Shown here: in pieces, positions 44,690 through 55,631 of the stretch
Numbering within the stretch: position 1 is the first letter of the stretch
Layout: every line of letters begins with the position of its first letter
Source of the DNA: Saprospiraceae bacterium
GTDB lineage: Bacteria > Bacteroidota > Bacteroidia > Chitinophagales > Saprospiraceae
Length of the DNA stretch: 64,000 nt
Reading direction: 5' to 3'
NCBI GenBank assembly: GCA_016714785.1
Contig: JADKCC010000022.1
Span: 124,001-188,000 of the forward strand
The notes under the pieces: generated by a model
Seen by the model: the letters and a program-made list of their open reading frames with translations, nothing else
Told to the model about the DNA's origin: nothing
Database searches by the model: none
Program-made: the position numbers and the translations under genes

Positions 44690-44907
44690 TATAATTATAC
44701 TATTTAAGGGCACTAATATCGTAGTAGTAATGTCCTAATATTGCAGAAACATCCTACTACGATTGACATGACAATAATTTGTAAATACTAAGCTGACAAA
44801 GTAAAATTAGAATCGTAGCACTGATATCTTCGTAGCCATCAAATACAATCCTACTGTATAGGGACGTAGTCTTGTTCAGATATTAAAAACCTCTAAACAA
44901 GTTTTTT
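44690..44907 (+). ncRNA. Candidate small RNA ending in an intrinsic terminator
   Basis: Downstream of the phased array lies an exact 10-bp inverted repeat (44718-44727 ATCGTAGTAG and 44754-44763), then repeated CGTAG motifs, then a terminator at 44871-44907. No open frame fits. A structured RNA is possible, but no promoter box was identified and the 5' end is a guess. Confidence 0.25.
44871..44907 (+). terminator. Intrinsic terminator in gene-free region
   Basis: CTTGTT (44871-44876) pairs with AACAAG (44896-44901), followed at once by six T. The stem is short and AT-rich, but no gene precedes it on this strand. Confidence 0.5.
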
Positions 44908-44939
44908 ATTAACGCTTGTTGTTGCAAAAAAAATATTAA

Positions 44940-44954
44940 ATCATGTAACATGAT
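44940..44954. repeat. 15-bp palindrome
   Basis: ATCATG-TAA-CATGAT is a perfect palindrome with a 3-bp spacer in otherwise plain AT-rich DNA. It may be a regulator site; its target is unclear. Confidence 0.45.
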
Positions 44955-45013
44955 GTAATAAAATTTAGCCTAAAAAAATGGAAATAAATTAGGTAGTTTT
45001 TTAAAGTAAAAAT

Positions 45014-45051
45014 AAAAAAGAGCTATTGTAGGGATACAAAAGCTCTTTTTT
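45014..45051 (-). terminator. Bidirectional terminator after the LytTR operon
   Basis: Perfect 11-bp arms, AAAAAAGAGCT (45014-45024) and AGCTCTTTTTT (45041-45051), with a 16-nt loop. It works on either strand. It most likely ends the minus-strand kinase/regulator transcript about 170 bp after the regulator stop. Confidence 0.85.
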
Positions 45052-45222
45052 AACAACGGGTGAAGTTCACAAGACCATACAGACATACTATATTTTCAAG
45101 TGCTTGGATAGTCAGCGAAAAGTCGCTATTTGTCTTACATAATCAAAGGGTCAAATCTTCGATACAAAGTTAATGTCAGGAGTAAGAATCAAATCCAATT
45201 TTCAGATTTCGGTAGCAGCAAA

Positions 45223-45996
45223 TCAGAATTCGGTATTTTTATCTTTATTATTTTCTATAAATTTAATGAAATCATCTTTTCTACGACGAGATATCGTGAT
45301 TTGAACATCATTGGTTAATTTGGCAAAATAAGTTTCCTTAGCCACTACACCTTTAAGATATTTTAAATTTATAATGTACGAATTGTGTACTCTAAAAAAA
45401 TTATACTCTTTGAGCATATTTTCATAGTCCTTCAATATTTTTGTTGTGATGATCTCTCGGCCATCATTTAGCACTATGTTCGTGTAGTAATTGATAGATT
45501 GAAGATACAAAATGTCTTGGTAAGCTATATATTCTGTACCATCTTGCGTATTAATTTTAATAAAATTGGCAGTACCAAGAGCCACATTATGAGCAGCGTC
45601 GGTTTGATCTTTGACTTCCTTTTCTCGTTTGGCCTTAATTTTAGACTTAACTTTAAGAATAGCCTCCCTCAAATCATCTATATCTATGGGTTTTAATAGA
45701 TAATCAGTAGCATTTGTGCGAAAAGCTTTGACAGCATACTCGTCATAAGCAGTAATAAATACAGTCTCAAATTCAGGTTCTGGGAATAATGTTAATAATT
45801 CTAATCCCGTACTTGGCCCCAACTGTACATCCAAAAAAATAAGGTCAGGATTCAATTCATGTAACAACGTCAAAGCTTCATCTACACTTCCTGCCTGACC
45901 AATGATATGGATATCTTCAAAATAATCCACCAAAATTGCCTTCAAATTATCTCTACTCGGCCTTTCATCATCTATAATCAATGCCCTCAACTTCAT
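45223..45996 (-). CDS. LytTR-family response regulator
   Basis: A 257-residue regulator. The receiver domain has Asp10/Glu11 (LIIDDERPSRDN), phospho-acceptor Asp56 (DLIFLDVQLGPSTGLELL) and Lys102 (TDYLLKPIDIDD). A linker rich in charged residues (about 110-130) leads to a LytTR DNA-binding domain (about 145-250: FIKINTQDGTEYIAYQDILY, FFRVHNSYIINLKYLKGV). It lies 21 bp downstream of the LytS-type kinase gene and is its obvious partner. Confidence 0.95.
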   Translation of the reverse strand: MKLRALIIDDERPSRDNLKAILVDYFEDIHIIGQAGSVDEALTLLHELNPDLIFLDVQLGPSTGLELLTLFPEPEFETVFITAYDEYAVKAFRTNATDYLLKPIDIDDLREAILKVKSKIKAKREKEVKDQTDAAHNVALGTANFIKINTQDGTEYIAYQDILYLQSINYYTNIVLNDGREIITTKILKDYENMLKEYNFFRVHNSYIINLKYLKGVVAKETYFAKLTNDVQITISRRRKDDFIKFIENNKDKNTEF

Positions 45997-46017
45997 AATA
46001 AATTATACCCTTTTGAT

Positions 46018-48944
46018 TTAACTTTTTGCAATAAAAATTTCAACCTTAGTGCCGATGGCCATTCCAGATTCATCTTTTAGATCAGTGATAAATTCAGAAA
46101 TATATCCTAACTTCAGTGCTCGTATCATATCTAACCTTTCTTTAGATATCTTATTGCCCATTGATCGATGTTCAGAGTTTACTTTTTTCTTCATTTCAAG
46201 TGACTTCTCTCTGCCTATGCCATTGTCAATGATTTCGCATAGAATACCCTTATCTGATTCTTTAACGTTGATGTACAAAAAATTATTATCTTTGGTTGAT
46301 GGTATTAATCCATGTCGGATAGCATTCTCGACATGCGGCTGTAACAACATGGCAGGGACTTTGTACTGATCGAGAGGCAAATCATCATTTACTTCGATGG
46401 AATATTGGAAATTATCGGCAAACCTTAGATGTTCGAGACTACAATACAGTTTTAAAACTTCAATTTCTTGTTTTAGTGTAATGAACTGACTATCAGATCC
46501 GTTGAGATAAAGTCTCATCAAACGAGCGAACTTTGCCAAGTAGTCATTGGCCGATTTTTTATTTTCTGTGTTAATGAATTGCTGAATGGCATTGAGAGAG
46601 TTGAAAATAAAATGTGGATTGAGTTGTGACTGCAAGGATTTTAAACGCAATTCGGAGATAAGTTTTTCTACTTTAGATTTTTCGGCAGCTTTATTCCTTT
46701 TGTATTTAAAATATTGAAGTGTCGTTACGGTAACCAATATTGCTGAAAGTAACCATAACAGTAATATAAACCAAAGTTGCTGAGAAAAATGTTTTTTGAT
46801 AACGAAACTTAATTTGGCTGGAACTTTACTTACGTTGCCAATCGCATCAATAGCTCTAACTTCAAAAGTATATTTATCTGGTTCTAAGTTATTGAAAGTA
46901 ATATTATCGTTGGGAGTTTGTAACCAATCTTCTACAGATGGAATCAGTCTATACTCAAATCTCACTTTTCCATTACTTTTAAAAGAAATGCCAGAATACT
47001 CAAAATTTATAGTATTTTCATTATGTTCAAAAATAGGAATGGAATCTTGACGCACTATTTGCCATGATGCCCCAAGGACTTTTATTGAATTAATGTGAAC
47101 AGGTGGTGGTAGGTAGAAGTTCGTTTCAATTAATTGCTTGATATTTAACTTAACAAGACCTTCATCTGTCGCCACATACAAAATATCATCGTAACAATAT
47201 ATGTCATTGACATAGTCATCTGGCAGGCCATGAAAACTAGTATATTTAGTCACATTAAAATCTGAACCTTCTTTATGGATCATGTTGACTCCTTTTCTAG
47301 TAGCTAGCCATATCCTATCTTTTTCATCAGTCTTTATCGAATGGATGTTGGCATCCAACAATTCACTATTGAAATGCCGTATGACTTCATCATCCTTTAG
47401 TAAGTAAACGCCATTACCTTCTGTGGCTACCCAGATCAATCCATCATTGGTTCTTTTAATCCCAATGACACTTATAGACGTGTTTTCTCCATCCAAACAG
47501 ATTGGGTGCAGAGCATCAATATTTGGCTTACCCCAAAACAATCCTTGTTGATTTCCAGAGTAGAATTTACCTTCTAAGAGCAAAATAGCGTACATTCTAC
47601 CTTTAATATCTGTTAATTGCCTTTTATCATAACCTCTGAACGATTTGAGTTCATTTTTTTTTAAGAAATTGACACCAAAAGAGGTACAGAGAGCTAAGGA
47701 GTCTCTATGTATATCCATAGCTTTAAACCCAAATTGGGAAAATACCTTCCCCTTAGCATACACAGCATTACTTCCGCCAAAATAAGTTTCCTCCTTTTTA
47801 TTGGTTTCCAAAAATCTCAAGTCTATGAGATCGGGTTTATATATTTCTTTGTAGTGTAGTATTTCTTTTACTTCATTTTTAGATGTGGCCACCCATAGTG
47901 ATTGATTTTGATATCCATTCACTTTTTTTATTGGTTCATTTATTACCTTAATAATGTTTTCTTTCCCTGTTTCTAAATCTAAATTTGTATATTTTATTAT
48001 TCCATTACCCATAGTAGAGACCCATACATTTTTTTCTTGATCTAGAATAATGGATGTAGCTTTTGGTAATTCTAAATAAGGATGCCATTCGTCATTTTCT
48101 ATATTATAAGAATAAATTCCTTTGTTAAAAAATAAATATAACTTTTTTTCAAAGCTATAGATGTTTCCACTTATAATCTTTGATAAATTAAAAGGATACC
48201 TGTTAACTTTAGTATTCTTATCCTCTACAAATTTAGAGTAATAATTGGAGGAAAATACTACATAATTCTCTTTGATCTTAATAAAATCTAATGTAATTTT
48301 GAGTCATTTAATATATTTGGTATTAGATTATAGGATTTCAACTCATTACTTTCTTTAACTTCCCGCCCATCAAATTTTAAAAATATAGGTTTCGATTGAT
48401 TCAATTTATTGAAACCAATAGTATGATAAAAATCATTAAAGTAAAAACCCAATGAACCAAAACCAACATATTTATCGTAAGGTAATTTAATCTCAATTGT
48501 ATTTGAATTTTTAATTATAAAATGCTTTAATTTCTCATCTGACTTAAAATCAAAAGTTGAATAAAACAATTCATCTTTACTATTAATTACAAAATGACTA
48601 AAATACGACCTAGTTTCTCCAAAAATCTTGCATCTTCCGTCTGGCTCAATCCTTGAAATAGCTTTAAATGAATATAACCAAATATTATCTTTACTATCTA
48701 TTAACATGACAAAGTTATCATTAGATGCTAAGCCATTATCAATGGTAAATAACTTAAAATTCCGTCCATCATATCTTACAACTCCCTTGTCAGTTGTAGC
48801 CCAAATAAAACCTTTTTTATCTTGTTTTATGGAATAGACATTATTGGATGGGAGACCATTTTTGATGGAATAAGATATTTTCTGTGAAAATAGTTGACTA
48901 CAGAAACATAAAAGAAATATATATGATAATTTTACATTCATCAA
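46018..48944 (-). CDS. Two-component propeller sensor histidine kinase (LytS type), one-base frameshift
   Basis: After correction, 975 residues. A signal peptide (LCFCSQLFSQ) precedes a periplasmic beta-propeller of Reg_prop units (IKQDKKGFIWATTDKGVVRY, WVATEGNGVYLL, IWLATRKGVNMI) and a Y_Y_Y domain (FEYSGISFKSNGKVRFEYRL). One membrane helix follows (QLWFILLLWLLSAILVTVTT). The His_kinase domain has LQSQLNPHFIFNSLNAIQQF, and the ATPase part VENAIRHGLIPSTKDN. The frame breaks in a run of four A (plus-strand T at 48297-48300). Adding one A gives NDSKITLDFIKIKENY and an open frame through the whole gap. It should sense an extracytoplasmic signal and drive the LytTR regulator. Confidence 0.92.
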
Positions 48945-48964
48945 ATTCTATTGGGATTGTGTAA

Positions 48965-51150
48965 TTACTTAATCAAAGTTATTGTTCCATTTATTATATT
49001 TTCACAACTTTTTGGTCTTAAGATAAAAGTATAAACTCCACTCTCCGTATGATTGCCTTTATAATTTCCATCCCAATCATCATTTCCTTCAAATATCAAA
49101 TTGCCCCACCTATCGAATACAGATAATGAAAAATAGACAGAAAAATTCAATCCTGGGAAATAATCATTTATTCCATCTCCATTGGGTGAAAAAATATTTG
49201 GTAATACTTTTATATTAGACATTAAAACATTGATTTTACTGCTAAATTCCCCGCAACTGTTATTCAAATAATAGGAATAAATGCCGGGCTGATTTATTGT
49301 AAACTGTTTGGAAATATAAGCATTATCCCATATTGTTGATGATACGTTTGTTTTTACCAATAATGGAAATTCTTGAAGGGTACAAACGATAAGTGAATCT
49401 TTAGGGAGATCAGGAAATGTATCTACAGCAATTTTAAATGGCTTTTCAATGAGCCCACACGTATTTTGACCAATAATAAAATAATTCCCATTAAGAGAAG
49501 GATTATTTACTAACTCAATTTCATTTCTTTGATCATCAAACAATTTGAAAGGTACTGAAATATTGATAGACAATGAACTAGTATTGCAATAGATCGTATC
49601 CCCTTGAGGGGGAGGCTGTAAGAAGGTATCTATTTTTATGTCATATCTTTTTATCTCCATGTAACAACCATCTAGGTAGGATGCAAAATATAAGCCTTCT
49701 TTTCGTACTATAATTTTATCTGATATTTCACCATTATTCCAAATGGCCTCATTTCTATCTGTTGTTAAAACCAATGAATCCCCATTACAAAAAGCATCAT
49801 TAAAGACTTCTGTCCTGATAATTTGCTCTTCATATTGTATATTTATAGTATCCGTATATAAAATACCACAATCTCTAAAGTAATAGTAGTACTTACCTGC
49901 TTTTGTTACTAACAAATTTCTCCCTAAGCTTCCGTCCGACCATTTTGTTTGATCTAGGCCCGAATCCAACACAATATTAATATTTATACTATCGCATACT
50001 ATTGTATCTTTGCCAAGCTCATTTTGAACTTTTCGTTCTCTAATAATTTGTTTAAAATAATGTGTACTCTGGAGGCCTGCACCCACTTTGGTAGGATGTG
50101 AATACTGAAGAAAAGTAGCATTAAATTCTTCATTTTCGAGATCAGGTTTCGCTATTTGACCAATGGAGTTATCCGATTCTATAGCTAAATAAATTTTACC
50201 ATCTGGGCCTTCTTCTATTGCATTAAAAGCATAATTACCACCTTTTTCAAATAAGACTTTATCATTAGATCTATTTAGCAAATCAAATTTATACAAAACA
50301 CATCCTGCAAAAATATCGGTGGCATATAGATACTTACCATTCGGCGAAAACACAACATCATAGATATCACCATCATGTATCTTCACAGGGTTACTTAGAC
50401 TACCAGTATTCATATCAAAGCCAGCTAAAATGATTCCCCTGAAATCTCCTGAAAGGCCACATGTATAAGCTATTTTGTTTTTTTGGTTATTAAATGATAT
50501 CATTCCTATATAAGATGGTCGGGAACTGTCTGCCATATACGAAGTAACAGCTACCGTATTTAAGCCACTTTCTGTCAACTCAAATGCCTTTACGTTTTGT
50601 GTATTGTAGTCACTAGTTAGTATCCAATATCTGTTGTTTACAGCATCATAAGTCGCTGTGAGACGTTCTGTAAATTGACCTGGTACTCTGATGTTTTTTT
50701 ATTGGTCAGCACTTCGCCTTTTCCATTGTCACCACATAGATCTATGACGCTATATCGCAACTGTCCAATAATACTATTGTCAAAATGGTCAGCTACGTAA
50801 AATATATAAACCAACTCAGGGTTTACTAAATCCTGCAACGCAATAGGAGACTGTGCAGATGACCCTGTATTACCTATCAATCCACTTCCATTTTTCATAG
50901 GAAGATTGTTCCTATTATACACCGTATTTTCATCCACATAAAATAAAACATCTCCGTTTTCATCAGTTAAAGTCACTCCACCCTCATGAAAAGAATGGTT
51001 CCCATCAGTAATTTTTCTTGGTGGATCATAATTAAAGTCTATGCCTGCATTAGTGCCAAAATGCCAAATTTTGGAAGGAGTTTGGGAAAATATAAAATTA
51101 TAAAGAAAAATACAAATTAAAAATAAAGCTGTTTTTATGATAATTTTCAT
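48965..51150 (-). CDS. Secreted T9SS type B (CHU_C) protein with propeller-like N-terminus, one-base frameshift
   Basis: After correction, 728 residues, starting at the ATG at 51150 (MKIIIKTALFLICIFLYNFI, a signal peptide). The N-terminal part (IWHFGTNAGIDFNYDPPRKI, EGGVTLTDENGDVLFYVDEN, YVFSPNGKYLY-like repeats) is a beta-propeller common in gliding-associated proteins. The middle contains Ig-like segments with TIVCDSININI and LPKDSLIVCTLQEF. The C-terminus (FSPNGDGINDYFPGL, FDRWGNLIFEGNDDWDGNYK) is a gliding-motility-type sorting domain. The frame breaks in seven A (plus-strand T at 50694-50700); one added A restores TNKKNIRVPGQFTERL. Function unknown; probably surface-attached. Confidence 0.88.
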
Positions 51151-51170
51151 AATGTAAAATATTTTGTTTG

Positions 51171-51178
51171 CAAAGATA
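51171..51178 (-). promoter_or_regulatory. -7 box of the T9SS type B gene
   Basis: The minus strand reads TATCTTTG, an exact consensus match 21 bp upstream of the ATG at 51150, in the 104-bp region shared with the divergent repeat-protein gene. Confidence 0.5.
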
Positions 51179-51254
51179 ATACACTTAATATTAAAAAGAT
51201 AAAAATAAAACTTATTTTTACGCAAAAAAATCATAATAATAACATTTTAAAAAT

Positions 51255-54200
51255 ATGAAAATATTATCAATAAAAAATTTGTTTTTATTAACATTTTTAG
51301 TTTTGACTGCAATAGTAAGATCACAGCAACCTTTACCTACTTTACCTAATTTAAGTCAAATTGTTGCCAGAGAAGCAACAAGTGGACTTTTTAATCATTC
51401 TTTTTCGGTTAATGATCCTAGGCTTTTTACTCAATTAGGTGCAGGTCTAAGTTCAGCAAATGACTTTGGTGGTGTACCTGGAGCAGAGAACTATGATATT
51501 TTCTATTCTGACACAAATGGCAGTTTAGATGCAAATGGAACGTGTATTACTATTGAATGTAGATATCTTGGAACATCTGCAGGTGGCGGATGTAATATGG
51601 CCCACTTAGAATTGGTTTTTTCTAATGGATTTAGAATATCATCAAATGCTTTAACTAATTTTTATGGCACTGGGATTAATTATATCGCAGGATCTGAATT
51701 AAACGCTGTTGATTGCAATCCAAATTCAGCAAGTACAATGGGAAATAATAGTGCTACACCAAATACAATGTTTCTCAGTCTTACTTTTGATTTTTCATCT
51801 CTGATAAATGAGATTAACCTAACTTTATGTGAAGGAGAAGAATATAATTCTGGAGGAACGATTTTTAATGAACAAAATCCTTCAGGTACTGGATATATTA
51901 ATAACGCGAATTGTTATAACAGAATAGAATTAGTTGATTTAACTTTTGAACCAATAAATGTCGCTAATTTCTCCTACAACGGTTGTATAGGTGATAATTT
52001 TTCTGTCACACTTGGCAATGTTACTTTCAATGAACAAAACCCTACTGGCCAAGCACTTGTCCCAGGTATCATCGGATGCGATACACTTTATGATGTAAAC
52101 CTTAGTTTTGTGCCACTCATCAATGAAAACTTCTCATATTCAGGCTGTACTGGCGATAATTTTTTCTGTCACGCTTGGCAGTGTTACTTTCAATGAACAA
52201 AACCCTACAGGCCAAGCACTTGTCCATGGTATCATCGGATGCGATACACTTTATGATGTAAACCTTAGTTTTGTGCCACACATCAATGAAAACTTTTCAT
52301 ATTCAGGCTGTACTGGCGATAACTTTTCTGTCACGCTTGGCAGTGTTACTTTCAACGAACAAAACCCTACAGGCAAAGCACTCGTCCCTGGTATCATCGG
52401 ATGCGATACACTTTATGATGTAAACCTTAGTTTTGTGCCACTCATCAATGAAAACTTCTCATATTCAGGCTGTACTGGCGATAACTTTTCTGTCACGCTT
52501 GGCAGTGTTACTTTCAATGAACAAAACCCTACAGGCCAAGCACTTGTCCCTGGTATCATCGGATGCGATACACTTTATGATGTAAACCTTAGTTTTGTGC
52601 CACTCATCAATGAAAACTTCTCATATTCAGGCTGTACTGGCGATAACTTTTCTGTCACGCTTGGCAGTGTTACTTTCAATGAACAAAACCCTACAGGCCA
52701 AGCACTTGTCCCTGGTATCATCGGATGCGATACACTCTATGATGTAAACCTTAGTTTTGTGCTACTCATCAATGAAAACTTTGCATACACAGGTTGTATA
52801 GGTGATAACTTTTCCATCACACTCGGTAGCGTTACTTTCAACGAACAAAACCCTACAGGCCAAGCACTTGTCCCAGGTATCATCGGATGTGATACACTCT
52901 ATGATGTAAACCTTAGTTTTGTGCCACTCATCAATGAAAACTTTGCATACACAGGTTGTATAGGTGATAACTTTTCCATCATCACTCGGTAGCGTTACTT
53001 TCAACGAACAAAACCCTACAGGCCAAGCACTTGTCCCAGGTATCATCGGATGTGATACACTCTATGATGTAAACCTTAGTTTTGTGCCACTCATCAATGA
53101 AAACTTTGCATACACAGGTTGTATAGGTGATAACTTTTCCATCACACTCGGTAGTGTTACTTTCAATGAACAAAACCCTACAGGCCAAGCACTTGTCCCT
53201 GGTATCATCGGATGCGATACACTTTATGATGTAAACCTTAGTTTTGTGCCACTCATCAATGAAAACTTTGCATACACAGGTTGTATAGGTGATAACTTTT
53301 CCATCACACTCGGTAGTGTTACTTTCAATGAACAAAACCCTACAGGCCAAGCACTTGTCCTGGTATCATCGGATGCGATACACTTTATAATGTAAACCTT
53401 AGTTTTGTGCCACTCATCAATGAAAACTTTTCATATTCAGGCTGTACTGGCGATAACTTTTCTGTCACACTTGGCAGTGTTACGTTCAACGAACAAACCC
53501 TACAGGCCAAGCACTCGTCCCCTTGGTATCATCGGATGCGATACACTTTATAATGTAAACCTTAGTTTTGTGCCACTCATCAATGAAAACTTTTCATATT
53601 CAGGCTGTACTGGCGATAACTTTTCTGTCACACTTGGCAGTGTTACGTTCAACGAACAAAACCCTACAGGCCAAGCACTCGTCCCTGGTATCATCGGATG
53701 CGATACACTCTATGATGTAAACCTTAGTTTTGTGCCACTCATCAATGAAAACTTTGCATACACAGGTTGTATAGGTGATAACTTTTCCATCACACTCGGT
53801 AGCGTTACTTTCAACGAACAAAACCCTACAGGCCAAGCACTTGTCCCTGGTATCATTGGATGCGATACACTCTATGATGTAAACCTTAGTTTTGTGCCAC
53901 TCATCAATGAAAACTTTGCATACACAGGTTGTATAGGTGATAACTTTTCCATCACACTCGGTAGCGTTACTTTCAACGAACAAAACCCTACAGGCCAAGC
54001 ACTTGTCCCAGGTATCATCGGATGCGATACACTCTATGATGTAAACCTTAGTTTTGTGCCACTCATCAATGAAAACTTTTCATATTCAGGCTGTATAGGT
54101 GATAACTTTTCCATCACACTCGGTAGCGTTACTTTCAACGAACAAAACCCTACAGGCAAAGCACTCGTCCCTGGTATCATCGGATGCGATACACTTTATG

Positions 54201-55474
54201 ATGTAAACCTTAGTTTTGTGCCACTCATCAATGAAAACTTTTCATATTCAGGCTGTACTGGCGATAATTTTTCTGTCACACTTGGCAGTGTTACTTTCAA
54301 CGAACAAAACCCTACAGGCAAAGCACTCGTCCCTGGTATCATCGGATGCGATACACTTTATGATGTAAACCTTAGTTTTGTGCCACTCATCAATGAAAAC
54401 TTTTCATACACAGGTTGCATTGGTGATAATTTCTCAATCACTCTGGGTAATGTCACGTTCAACGAACAAAACCCTACAGGCCAAGCACTCGTCCCTGGTA
54501 TCATCGGATGCGATACACTTTATGATGTAAACCTTAGTTTTGTGCCACTCATCAATGAAAACTTTGCATACACAGGTTGTATAGGTGATAACTTTTCCAT
54601 CACACTCGGTAGCGTTACTTTCAACGAACAAAACCCTACAGGCCAAGCACTTGTCCCTGGTATCATCGGATGCGATACACTCTATGATGTAATCCTTAGT
54701 TTTGTACCACTCATCAATGAAAACTTTGCATACACAGGTTGCATTGGTGATAATTTCTCAATCACACTGGGTAATGTCACGTTCAACGAACAAAACCCTA
54801 CAGGCCAAGCACTCGTCCCTGGTATCATCGGATGCGATACACTTTATGATGTAAACCTTAGTTTTGTGCCACTCATCAATGAAAACTTTGCATACACAGG
54901 TTGTATAGGTGATAACTTTTCCATCACACTCGGTAGCGTTACTTTCAACGAACAAAACCCTACAGGCCAAGCACTTGTCCCTGGTATCATCGGATGCGAT
55001 ACACTCTATGATGTAATCCTTAGTTTTGTACCACTCATCAATGAAAACTTTTCATATTCAGGCTGTATAGGTGATAACTTTGCAATCACACTCGGTAGCG
55101 TTACTTTCAACGAACAAAACCCTACAGGCCAAGCACTTGTCCCTGGTATCATCGGATGCGATACACTCTATGATGTGAGCTTGAGTTTTGAAAATTGTAA
55201 TATATGCGACTTAATTGCCCCTAATATCATATCATTATCTAGTAGTCTAAATAATCAGTTCAATATTTTGTTAAATCCCCTTTGCGAATATTCTGAATTA
55301 GAATTAAGTATATACAATAGATGGGGGAATTTGGTTTATTTTGGCAATGGTTTAAAGTGGGATGGTTTTGTAAATGGTGTTAGGGTAGAATCTGATGTTT
55401 ATGTTTACCTTTTAAAATACACTATCAATAATGTAAAAAAAATAAAAGCTGGAGATTTTACTATATTAAAATAG
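51255..55474 (+). CDS. Secreted T9SS type B protein with about 20 tandem 54-residue repeats, five indels
   Basis: After correction, about 1405 residues. A signal peptide (to about residue 24) and a unique N-terminal domain (VAREATSGLFNHSFSVNDPR) are followed by a divergent founder unit (LCEGEEYNSGGTIFNEQNPS) and then 20 nearly identical 162-bp units. Each has two cysteines, in GC(T/I)GDNF and GCDTLYDV, and resembles the widespread Bacteroidota repeats with CxG...GCDS. A C-terminal sorting domain (YNRWGNLVYFGNGLKWDGF to KAGDFTILK) closes it. Frame breaks are at 52160-52165 (+1), 52978-52984 (+1), 53359-53361 (-1), 53495-53497 (-1) and 53518-53525 (+2). Probably a surface adhesin or fibre. Confidence 0.88.
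51961..55190 (+). repeat. Tandem array of about 20 x 162 bp
   Basis: The conserved ATCATCGGATG-type core recurs every 162 bp from about 52066 to 55149. Two main sequence types alternate in blocks: A (FSYSGCTGDNFSVTLGSV) and B (FAYTGCIGDNFSITLGSV), with rarer mixed types. Units 16-17 and 18-19 form a 324-bp higher-order duplication marked by the shared DVILSF variant after units 17 and 19. Confidence 0.95.
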
Positions 55475-55631
55475 TTTTTTTTTGAATTAAAAAGTCATTG
55501 AGTATATTTTGTTTTATTTTTATCCATTAAATAATTGAACACAAATTGAACTAAATAATTACTTTATCATTAAAAAATGTTCTGATATTTAAGGTGGCAG
55601 TCCAGCATAATGAATTTATTCTGAGAAATAA

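Larger units (their letters stand above)
44340..45222. other. 883-bp gene-free, palindrome-rich region
   Basis: The longest non-coding stretch in the window. It holds the usp promoter and Fnr-like site, a helically phased CTTATG array, an inverted repeat and terminator that may mark a small RNA, a 15-bp palindrome and a bidirectional terminator. The longest plausible frame (34 codons from 44439) has no support as a gene. Confidence 0.7.

Noticed and set aside
52762..54970. Long antisense ORFs in the repeat array
   Set aside because: They repeat with the same 162-bp period and are by-products of the repetitive sense sequence, with odd cysteine-rich translations and no start or promoter logic.
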